Assembly: GCF_016899425.1 (NCBI RefSeq)
Contig: NZ_CP045994.1
Coordinates: forward strand, 2,108,001-2,172,000
Direction: 5' to 3'
From: Burkholderia sp. MS389
Lineage (GTDB): Bacteria; Pseudomonadota; Gammaproteobacteria; Burkholderiales; Burkholderiaceae
DNA: 64,000 bases
Of this stretch, positions 17,754-24,271 are shown one piece after another (within the stretch, counting starts at the first letter, position 1; every line of letters starts with the position of its first letter). The notes below the pieces were generated by a model. The model had not been told where the DNA came from. It was given only the letters and a program-made list of their open reading frames with translations, and made no database searches. A program made the translations under genes and the position numbers.

Positions 17754-18225
17754 GCTGACAAGCGAACAGGTCGCCGGCCTCACCCAAATCGACGCGCGCG
17801 GATACGTCGAGCGCGTCAGGCAGGATCTCGTCAAAGTCGATCCAAAACTGGCCGACGATAGCACTCTGTCAACGCGTCTATGGAACGCATACGTCGCGGC
17901 TCGACAGTTGGGCATTCAGTCCGATGAAAACGTGGCGGCGTTCCTTCGAATCGAGGCATACGCTCCGAAGTTTTACGAAAAGCCGGCCACGCGCGCATGG
18001 ATGACGCGGCCCGGCCGATCTGCCGACGAACGCTTTCACGACTATTTCCGCGTCATCAAGTGGCGCATCGAACATTCGGAATACGATAGGAGATCAATCG
18101 ATGGCGGGGTTCGTGGGACCGATAATCGAAGCGGCAGCAGTGGAGCTTGGGCCGCTATTGGCGCGCGCTGGCGCAGCCTTGTTGGGCGGGGCAGCAGTGG
18201 CGGGAACGGGGAGTCTGTCGGGTGA
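17746..18225 (+). CDS. Probable type VI effector co-chaperone
   Basis: The 159-residue product starts at ATG 17746 behind GGGGAG. Residues 1-115 are helical, resembling small adaptor proteins (DPKLADDSTLSTRLWNAYVA, GIQSDENVAAFLRIEAYAP). The last about 41 residues are Gly/Ser/Arg-rich and overlap the toxin gene by 125 bp in another frame. The position between DUF4123 and a Tox-REase-5 toxin is the one held by the co-chaperone in the P. aeruginosa PAAR4-TecT-TseT locus. I infer the role from that order, as sequence similarity cannot be tested here. Confidence 0.55.
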   Translation: MLELTSEQVAGLTQIDARGYVERVRQDLVKVDPKLADDSTLSTRLWNAYVAARQLGIQSDENVAAFLRIEAYAPKFYEKPATRAWMTRPGRSADERFHDYFRVIKWRIEHSEYDRRSIDGGVRGTDNRSGSSGAWAAIGARWRSLVGRGSSGGNGESVG

Positions 18226-18703
18226 TACGCCGAGGGACGAAAGCAAGGCGACGCCGGACGTCCGCGCAGTGCCTCGTACTGGTGAAAAATGCCAGCAATG
18301 CCCGCCCGAATTAGGCGGTGCGCCGGCCCGGCGCCGTTACCACATGAATCGCGGGCCTCGCGAGTATCAAGGACGCATCACTGGACGGCCGTACAGCGTC
18401 GAGGAAGGATGGAGCGAGGAGTGGGCATGGAATGGCACCGACTTTGATGGATTCCAACAACCGGCCTGCCTCCTGCAGGAAGCGAAGGGGGACTATGACC
18501 AGTTCTTCGACAGCGAGACGAAGAAGCCCGTCACGTGGTTCAAGGGGTTTTCTAAAATCACGGTGGAAATCGAAGAGCGAGCAATGAAGGTCCATGCCAA
18601 CCCACCGACCAAACTCCAGTACTATTTTCAGACTCCGCTAACGATGTCCTACTTCCGCACAACTCTCGCAGAAAACGGGATTCCCTACGTTGTCACTGGC
18701 TGA
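18101..18703 (+). CDS. Tox-REase-5 type VI effector nuclease
   Basis: The 200-residue protein starts at ATG 18101 with AGGAG 9 bp upstream. The N-terminus is hydrophobic and Ala/Gly-rich (about residues 3-37), a possible membrane or chaperone-binding segment. The C-terminal about 100 residues match the Tox-REase-5 restriction-fold toxin: EEWAWNGTDFDGF (Asp about 114), LLQEAKGDYDQF (E-x-K about 126-128), and a late YYFQTPLTMSYFRTTL helix. Such domains degrade target DNA. The immunity gene follows directly. The cassette order points to delivery by a host type VI system. Confidence 0.85.
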   Translation: MAGFVGPIIEAAAVELGPLLARAGAALLGGAAVAGTGSLSGDTPRDESKATPDVRAVPRTGEKCQQCPPELGGAPARRRYHMNRGPREYQGRITGRPYSVEEGWSEEWAWNGTDFDGFQQPACLLQEAKGDYDQFFDSETKKPVTWFKGFSKITVEIEERAMKVHANPPTKLQYYFQTPLTMSYFRTTLAENGIPYVVTG

Positions 18704-18705
18704 AT

Positions 18706-19416
18706 ATGAAAATCACCTCCCGCTTCAGAGATCCGCAGCATGACGCATCCGACCTGCCCGTCGTCTTTGAACAGCTCGGATCAGTCGCGCAGGCAATACA
18801 CGCTCACGCGCCGCAGTTCTCCCAATGGTTCCTGACAGGCGAGTCGAAAGAGGAAGCCCGTCTGTATCCTGCGTTTGAGGACTGGAAGCCGACGGCCGCT
18901 GCGCTGGCAGTGTTGCGAACCGAGTTCGAAGGCGCGGAACATCGGCCGCAGATTGTTTCACTGTGGGATGGCGGCGATGACCAACGGACTGGCGCAACAT
19001 TGACGTATCTCGTCGCAACGAAAGAGCGCCCGAAGAAAATCGAAGCGGACTTCAATGACGAACGACTGCTTTCGGAACAACAAGCCATTGCGATCGTCGA
19101 AGCTATTGTCCAGCACACCGCGCCGGCATACGTGACAGTCGAGCCTCAAGGTTACGTCGACAAGCAGGTCTTCGACGACAAGCCCGGCGTCGGTTGGATG
19201 CTGTACTTACCGAAGATCATCACGCAACAACAAGTCCCCGAGGCACGCGCCCTGATCCCTGTTCCCGAAGCCGGCAAAAACCAGACCGGTACAATCATCG
19301 TCAGCGTGACAGATGCCCCATTCTCGATCGACAACCCCGAGCACATCGAGGTTGCCAATCGCATCGAAATCCGCCTCGTCGATCAGGATCTTCTCCCGAC
19401 CTACTCGAGTATCTGA
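18706..19416 (+). CDS. Immunity protein, Imm52-like
   Basis: The 236-residue soluble protein begins two bases after the toxin stop. The layout (MKITSRFRDP, HAPQFSQWFLTGESKEEARL, then PGVGWMLYLPKIITQQQVPE) matches Imm52-type immunity proteins found next to Tox-REase-5 toxins. It would bind and block the nuclease in the lysogen and its kin. The assignment combines remembered family pattern and position. If it is not Imm52, it is still the best immunity candidate. Confidence 0.75.
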   Translation: MKITSRFRDPQHDASDLPVVFEQLGSVAQAIHAHAPQFSQWFLTGESKEEARLYPAFEDWKPTAAALAVLRTEFEGAEHRPQIVSLWDGGDDQRTGATLTYLVATKERPKKIEADFNDERLLSEQQAIAIVEAIVQHTAPAYVTVEPQGYVDKQVFDDKPGVGWMLYLPKIITQQQVPEARALIPVPEAGKNQTGTIIVSVTDAPFSIDNPEHIEVANRIEIRLVDQDLLPTYSSI

Positions 19417-19455
19417 GTCAGGTGGGGCAATCGCCCCACCGGCTTCTCTTCCTCT

Positions 19456-20247
19456 TCAGAACAACCCGACCGGCTGCGCCGCGTCGTCCCAACTGAAAAT
19501 AATCAGTTCGTTTCGCTCGACGCCCTTGTGACCACCGGCAACCGTATACTGGAGCGGCACCGTCTCGATATGAAAGCCTTCAAACACGCGCCGGATGTCG
19601 GGATGGTCGTTCAAGCTGACAATCGCTCGCCCCTTAATTTTTCGAAGACGGTCCGCAATCTTCTCGTATTCCTCAAAGGCAAACTCGACGCCGTAACCGC
19701 GTGTTTCGTAGTACGGCGGATCGAGATAAAAAAGCGTGTGCGGACGGTCGTATCGTTCCATGCATTCGCTCCAATGCATCCGCTCGATGTACGCACCCGC
19801 GAGGCGTAAGTGCGCGGCTGACAGCTCCTCCTCCAAACGAAGCAGGTTCAACCCGGGCGGCGCAGTCGTCGCGGTACCAAATGTCTGACCGTGCACAATG
19901 CCGCCAAAGCAACTTTTCTGCAGGTAGTAGAACCGCGCAGCACGCTGGATATCGGTGAGCGTTTCCGGGACCGTCTGCTTCAGCCACTCGAACACCTGCC
20001 GGCTCGTCAACGCCCACTTGAACTGACGTACGAACTCCTCCAGGTGATGCTGCACGACGCGATAGAGGTTGATCAGTTCCCCGTTCACGTCGTTGATAAC
20101 TTCGACCTTGGCCGGCGGCCGCAGAAAGTACAGCGCAGCCCCACCCGCGAACACTTCGACATAGCAATCGTGCGCCGGGAAACGCGGGATGAGATGGTCT
20201 GCAAGACGGCGCTTGCCGCCGATCCAAGGAATAATGGGATTTGCCAT
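19456..20247 (-). CDS. dam: D12-class DNA adenine methyltransferase
   Basis: The 263-residue enzyme has the SAM-binding FxGxG motif as VEVFAGGAALYF (about residues 29-40) and the catalytic DPPY in LFYLDPPYYETRGYG (about 175). The N-terminal PWIGGKRRLADHL is typical of Dam/D12 enzymes. It methylates adenine N6, possibly GATC, to protect phage DNA from host restriction or to regulate genes. It runs opposite to the toxin cassette and ends 39 bp from it. It contains one AAAGCAACTTT copy (19906). Confidence 0.92.
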   Translation of the reverse strand: MANPIIPWIGGKRRLADHLIPRFPAHDCYVEVFAGGAALYFLRPPAKVEVINDVNGELINLYRVVQHHLEEFVRQFKWALTSRQVFEWLKQTVPETLTDIQRAARFYYLQKSCFGGIVHGQTFGTATTAPPGLNLLRLEEELSAAHLRLAGAYIERMHWSECMERYDRPHTLFYLDPPYYETRGYGVEFAFEEYEKIADRLRKIKGRAIVSLNDHPDIRRVFEGFHIETVPLQYTVAGGHKGVERNELIIFSWDDAAQPVGLF

Positions 20248-20276
20248 TGTGAAAGCCGTTTTTTGAACTTGGTGTA

Positions 20277-20390
20277 GAATCCGGCCCGCCTACCGGTAGG
20301 TAGCAGGGCCTTGGCTGATTCACTGGCGCTATCAGTGGAAAGGCGACCGGGCGAATGCTCCAACATTCCCCCGGCCGCCCTGTTTCTTCA
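20277..20390 (+). ncRNA. Structured RNA candidate resembling C4 antisense RNA
   Basis: The gap between the methylase and lysis genes can fold strongly. GGCGACCGGGCGAATG (20342-20357) pairs with CATTCCCCCGGCCGCC (20364-20379) around loop CTCCAA. Upstream are CACTG...CAGTG (about 20324-20340) and the palindrome CCTACCGGTAGG (20289-20300). The hairpin with its ACCGGGCGAATG element resembles the phage C4 antisense RNA family as I remember it. No reading frame explains this conservation-like structure. The strand is inferred from that resemblance. Confidence 0.45.
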
Positions 20391-20404
20391 ATGCCTCGCT
20401 GCCG

Positions 20405-21046
20405 TCACAGCGTTCGGCGCTCGGCTGGAACCGATGCAATCGCCTTCGGATCGATCGGGCCGCCCGTCACCGTGATGTCGGGCGACACGGCGAACTGCGT
20501 AATGCGGTCCGCTTGCTTGTCCGCCCGCGACGAGGATCCGAAGAAGTACTCCTTCGAGCCGATCACCATCGTGATCAGCACACCGAGCAGCGTGTCGAGC
20601 GTGCTCTTCACGACGTCGGGCATCTTGATCTCGCCGATCGCCAGATAGAACTCCAGCCCGATCACGACGAACAATGCCACCGTGTACATGTAGGCGAGGT
20701 TCCGCGCCGTGTGGTCGTGTTCGGCCGCAGCGTACTGGCGAGCGCTCGCGCGATCGTCGGCCGCGACCTTGTCGGCCTGCACCTGAATGCCCGCCATGCT
20801 TTCCGCATGCTCGAAACCGGCCTGCCGCATCTTCAGCTCGAAGTCCGCGTCGGCCTGCCTCAACGCAAGCAGTTGCTCGGGCGTCACCGACTGACCGGCC
20901 AGCGCTGCCTTCACGGCGTCCACCGAACCGTCACCGAAGCCAAGCTTGTCCGCGATCGTCGACGCGGCCATCGCCGCGATACCGGGCACACCGCCGGTCA
21001 GCGCCGTGACCAGCCACGGCGCAACAGTCTTCAGGATGTCGAGCAT
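20405..21046 (-). CDS. Holin-like protein (GTA_holin_3TM type)
   Basis: The 213-residue protein starts at ATG 21046 (MLDILKTVAPWLVTALTGGV). It has a hydrophobic N-terminal segment, a charged central helix, and two membrane helices at about 118-140 (YMYTVALFVVIGLEFYLAIG) and 153-170 (LLGVLITMVIGSKEYFFG). The C-terminal tail is polar. This arrangement fits the three-TM holins of gene-transfer agents and phages, which open the inner membrane for the endolysin. It is the third gene of the lysis cassette, 2 bp after the lysozyme gene. Confidence 0.7.
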   Translation of the reverse strand: MLDILKTVAPWLVTALTGGVPGIAAMAASTIADKLGFGDGSVDAVKAALAGQSVTPEQLLALRQADADFELKMRQAGFEHAESMAGIQVQADKVAADDRASARQYAAAEHDHTARNLAYMYTVALFVVIGLEFYLAIGEIKMPDVVKSTLDTLLGVLITMVIGSKEYFFGSSSRADKQADRITQFAVSPDITVTGGPIDPKAIASVPAERRTL

Positions 21047-21048
21047 CG

Positions 21049-21615
21049 TCACACCCCCAGTGCGCGGTTGAGCTGCCACCCGTATTCGAATGTCTCGTTC
21101 TCCGGCCGGCACTCGGCCAGCTCGATGTAGAACACCGACTGTTGCGCGGCGACCATGCCATACAGCACGCGATGCCCGTCCGCCCCACGTTGCTGCAGGA
21201 ACGCCTTCAGCGCCGTGATCGTCATCGGGCCGATGCCGCCGTCGACCGAGATATCCGGGAACGTCTTTTCGTTCTGGTTCAGCACGTTCAGCGCCCGCTG
21301 CATGAATTTGACGCCGGTCGGCGGCCCCGTGTTCACGCCGATGTCGAACAGCTTTTCCGCGAGCGTCGACGAGATTGCGTCGACCTGGTCGAACTTCGGA
21401 CGCTGCCAGTACCGCGACTCGTAGATCGCGACGGCCGTCGAGCGCGGCATGTCCTTCATCGGCCCCGTGTATCCATACGCGCGCGCTTCGGCGGCCGTCA
21501 CACCCCACATGGTTCCTTCGAGCTTCCCGAGATACCAATTGCCGCGATCGTTCGAATCGTTCGAGAACCCGCCTTCGCGCCCGATCAGCGCGTCAATCTT
21601 CGCCGTTACGTTCAT
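21049..21615 (-). CDS. Endolysin, glycoside hydrolase family 108
   Basis: In the 188-residue muramidase residues 1-90 are the GH108 domain with the catalytic Glu14 in LIGREGGFSND and the typical KLEGTMWGVTAAEARAYGY. Residues about 110-185 form the C-terminal peptidoglycan-binding domain (FDIGVNTGPPTGVKFMQRAL, DGGIGPMTITALKAF). It cleaves the host wall at lysis. There is no signal peptide, so release depends on a holin. Start ATG 21615 overlaps the previous gene stop by 4 bp. The true start was chosen by family fit over an open frame reaching 21879. Confidence 0.92.
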   Translation of the reverse strand: MNVTAKIDALIGREGGFSNDSNDRGNWYLGKLEGTMWGVTAAEARAYGYTGPMKDMPRSTAVAIYESRYWQRPKFDQVDAISSTLAEKLFDIGVNTGPPTGVKFMQRALNVLNQNEKTFPDISVDGGIGPMTITALKAFLQQRGADGHRVLYGMVAAQQSVFYIELAECRPENETFEYGWQLNRALGV

Positions 21616-22061
21616 TGCTTCCCTCCCCGGCTCACCGCCTGTTCCAGTAAATCGATGCGCTGCTGCTGCAGACGATTGAGCGCATCGCCCTCGTTGATGT
21701 GCGTGAAGACCCAGACGATCGAACCGACCAGAAACGTCTGCACCACACCGAGACACACACCGAGCACCCACATCGCGCCCGTTGCCTTGTTCTTCATCGC
21801 GTCGACCTTGCGATCGACGTCGGCGATCTCGTCGGCCAGCTCGCCGCGAGCACGCTCTTCCGCCCGCGACCGGCTCCACAGCAGTCCGATGTCCTCTCGC
21901 GTCGTCTCCGCTCGCACGGCCATCTCTGCGAGTCGCCGGTCGAGATCCGCGAACGGCTGCACCGATCGCTTGATGTCCTCGACACTCGCCGCGACGGCGC
22001 GCATCTGCTGCGTCAACGTCGCGATCTGAACGGCCAGCCCCTCCTGCTTTTCATCACCCAT
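21612..22061 (-). CDS. Lysis-cassette membrane protein with coiled coil
   Basis: The 149-residue product starts at ATG 22061. Residues about 10-95 are a long charged heptad-like helix (IATLTQQMRAVAASVEDIKR onward). A single membrane helix at about 96-119 (MWVLGVCLGVVQTFLVGSIV) and a short polar tail follow. Size, topology and place at the head of the lysis genes suggest a holin-associated or spanin-like role, but I see no lipobox or Rz motif. It overlaps the endolysin start by 4 bp (ATGA). Confidence 0.65.
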   Translation of the reverse strand: MGDEKQEGLAVQIATLTQQMRAVAASVEDIKRSVQPFADLDRRLAEMAVRAETTREDIGLLWSRSRAEERARGELADEIADVDRKVDAMKNKATGAMWVLGVCLGVVQTFLVGSIVWVFTHINEGDALNRLQQQRIDLLEQAVSRGGKQ

Positions 22062-22085
22062 CAAACCCCCGCTGAAAATAAAAAA

Positions 22086-22110
22086 GCCGCCCGGGTTGCC
22101 CCGAGGCGGC
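22086..22110 (-). terminator. Terminator between tail gene D and the lysis cassette
   Basis: GCCGCCCGGG (22086-22095) pairs with CCCG-a-GGCGGC (22100-22110) over loop TTGC. Read leftward, the hairpin is followed by TTTTTTATTTT. It would end the long tail transcript after gene D, so the lysis genes may need their own promoter or antitermination. Confidence 0.75.
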
Positions 22111-22135
22111 TGCCAGAAATTGATACGCTCGCGTG

Positions 22136-23188
22136 TTACTTCGGCGGCGACGGTACGACCAGGTCGACTTTCTTCGTCGGCTTCTTGCGATGGCCGACCT
22201 TCGCCTTCCCCTTGTTGCCGGCGTTCAGCTCCACCGACGTCTCCCACCCGTTACCGGCATAGGTATGTCGGACGGAATCGACCAGAAAATCGCCGTCCGC
22301 CTCCTGCTTGAAGCCGGAAAGCTTCACGGTCTTCTCGGCCGATATGTCGGTGCGCCCCTTCATGCGCAGCACGCTGCGCGCCGTATGCCGGTTCAGCTTC
22401 TCCAGACGAGACTTCGCGCCGGCCTTGGCCGCCTCCGGACTGGCGAACGCATGGCGCTCGGTATGGACAGCGGCGGCTCCCGGCGGTGCGTCTGGATTCG
22501 GGATCGTCAGGTCGATCTTCTTCCCCGTTTTCTTGTCGTGCACCTTCGCCCGTACGGCAACGAAGCTGGCGCGGTCAGGAAACGAGATCTCGTAGTCCGT
22601 CAGATCGGCCGGCGTCAGGGTGATGGCCGGCAGCGGCTTGCCGCTCGCGCTCTTGCCGCCGCCGATCGGCCCGACGATCAGCTTGCCTGCCTTCACCGTC
22701 GCCGTTGCGCCGTACTGCCGCGCGATACGCGTGATGAAATGCAGGTCGCTCTCCCCGAACTGATCGGCACGCGGCACGGCGGCGTCGACCGAGCACGCGG
22801 CCACCCATTTGTTGCGCCGAGCGACGTCGCCGACGATGTCGGCCAGCTTCACGTTCGTCCAACTACCGTTGCGCTGCGTCTTCGAGGTCGCTCGCATGTT
22901 GGACGGTCGGCCGCGGATGATGATCGTCGCCGGCGGCCCGCGCAGCACGATCTCGTCGACGGCATACTCGCCGAGCATCGACAGCCCCTGCCCCTCCCAA
23001 CCGAGCGAGATCTTCAACGTCGCGCCTTTCGGCGGGAATCGGACCTTGCCGTCCCGATCGTCCAGCTCGACCTCGCATTCGTCGGCCTCAAGGCCCGGCT
23101 TGTCGGTTGTCTGGATCCGCAGTACGCGATCCTGAATCACGCGCGTGATGTCGTCGCCGTTCGCGACGACCTGAAAAATTGCACGCAT
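22136..23188 (-). CDS. D: P2-like late control/baseplate hub protein gpD
   Basis: The 350-residue product has the hallmarks of gpD: an N-terminal beta-rich hub domain (FQVVANGDDITRVIQDRVLR), the FGESDLHFITRIARQYGATA segment shared with VgrG and gp27-type hubs, and a C-terminal region with repeated strands. It forms the central baseplate hub below the tail tube in contractile tails. It is the last gene of the leftward tail operon and is followed by a strong terminator. Confidence 0.93.
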   Translation of the reverse strand: MRAIFQVVANGDDITRVIQDRVLRIQTTDKPGLEADECEVELDDRDGKVRFPPKGATLKISLGWEGQGLSMLGEYAVDEIVLRGPPATIIIRGRPSNMRATSKTQRNGSWTNVKLADIVGDVARRNKWVAACSVDAAVPRADQFGESDLHFITRIARQYGATATVKAGKLIVGPIGGGKSASGKPLPAITLTPADLTDYEISFPDRASFVAVRAKVHDKKTGKKIDLTIPNPDAPPGAAAVHTERHAFASPEAAKAGAKSRLEKLNRHTARSVLRMKGRTDISAEKTVKLSGFKQEADGDFLVDSVRHTYAGNGWETSVELNAGNKGKAKVGHRKKPTKKVDLVVPSPPK

Positions 23189-23198
23189 CGTCCCTCCG

Positions 23199-23405
23199 TC
23201 ACGACCAGAGCTGAATCGGTTCGTCGCGCGGCGTGTCGAGATCCGGCATCGTGATCAACACGCCCGACCGGAACGGCTGCGGCTCGCGCGCAAGGCCGGA
23301 ATTGGCTTCGTACACGGCCTCGACGGTGCCCTTCAACGTCCCGTAATGGGCGTAGCAGAGCGAGTCGAGGATGTCCCCGTCAGAGGTTCGCAAAATCTTC
23401 GCCAT
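23199..23405 (-). CDS. X: Tail protein gpX (LysM-like)
   Basis: The 68-residue product starts at ATG 23405 (MAKILRTSDGDILDSLCYAH). It has the small LysM-like fold of P2 gpX: DGDILDSLCYAHYG, then EAVYEANSGLA and ITMPDLD. It is thought to bridge hub and tail tube ends. The longer open frame to 23447 is discarded because it overlaps the previous gene further and the family starts here. It overlaps the U gene end by 26 bp. Confidence 0.9.
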   Translation of the reverse strand: MAKILRTSDGDILDSLCYAHYGTLKGTVEAVYEANSGLAREPQPFRSGVLITMPDLDTPRDEPIQLWS

Positions 23406-24261
23406 AGCGGCCAAACTCCAGACTGTAGGTTTGCTTGCGGGGCGCACCGTCCGACATCAGCGCCTCCTGCTCTTCGTCGACGCTGTGCAGATACCAGCGT
23501 CCGAGCACGTCGCCCGTGCCGGCCGTCAGTTGCACCGGCTTCAACTTCGCGCCAATCGCGCGCAGCGTTTCCAACTGACGGAAACCGGCACCGAGCGACG
23601 GAAACACGACGCCGGACAGCGTGATCGTGTCGCCACCCTGACTCACCGGCTGCTGCGCCTCTTCGCGATTCAAGCGTTCCTGCGACGCGATCTTGAAGCG
23701 CGTCGAACGCCGCAGCTTGTCGTACGCCGCCGTCGACAGCCCGAAGTGGAACGCGTCCCCGTCATCCGTTGATAGCGTCAGCAGATGAGGGGTGGAAGAC
23801 GTCGCGCTATCGAACAGGCCGGAGAGAACCGAACTCAGGCCGGTCGTCTGCGCGAACGACTTCAGCGCGCCCATCGTCTGCTCGCCGACCAACGCGGTGA
23901 ACTGCGTTTTCGCGTCGCCCAACGCGCCCATGACCGACTGCGCGGCCGACTGGATCAACGGGTGATTGACGCCCCCGATCATCTTCAGCACGCCACTGAC
24001 GGCCGCACCGGTTGCCGAGAAGCTGCGCATCACCGTACCGATCTGCGGACTCAGGTCACCGGCGACCGACAGCAGGCTCGTTGCCCCGCGCAGCAGGTCG
24101 GCGGCCGACGTAAGGTTTCCCATCGCCAACTTCGTCAGCACGTCGACCGTGTTCTGACTCGCGCTCCGGTTCCGATCGAACACGCGCACCACGTGCCGAA
24201 CACGTTCGGACGCGATGCTCGCTTGCGTTGCCGCCTGCGTCACACTCGAAATGAAGTCCAT
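23380..24261 (-). CDS. U: Tail terminator-like protein gpU with long N-terminal extension
   Basis: In the 293-residue product the C-terminal about 140 residues match P2 gpU: HFGLSTAAYDKLRRSTRFKI, DTITLSGVVFPSLGAGFRQL, and the ending KQTYSLEFGRYGEDFANL. P2 gpU alone is about 160 residues. Here the first about 150 residues are an extra Ala/Ser-rich helical domain (SVTQAATQASIASERVRHVV and on). gpU acts at the tail end near the baseplate hub. The extension may be an added structural arm. There is no frameshift. Confidence 0.85.
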   Translation of the reverse strand: MDFISSVTQAATQASIASERVRHVVRVFDRNRSASQNTVDVLTKLAMGNLTSAADLLRGATSLLSVAGDLSPQIGTVMRSFSATGAAVSGVLKMIGGVNHPLIQSAAQSVMGALGDAKTQFTALVGEQTMGALKSFAQTTGLSSVLSGLFDSATSSTPHLLTLSTDDGDAFHFGLSTAAYDKLRRSTRFKIASQERLNREEAQQPVSQGGDTITLSGVVFPSLGAGFRQLETLRAIGAKLKPVQLTAGTGDVLGRWYLHSVDEEQEALMSDGAPRKQTYSLEFGRYGEDFANL

Positions 24262-24271
24262 CCACTCCCCC

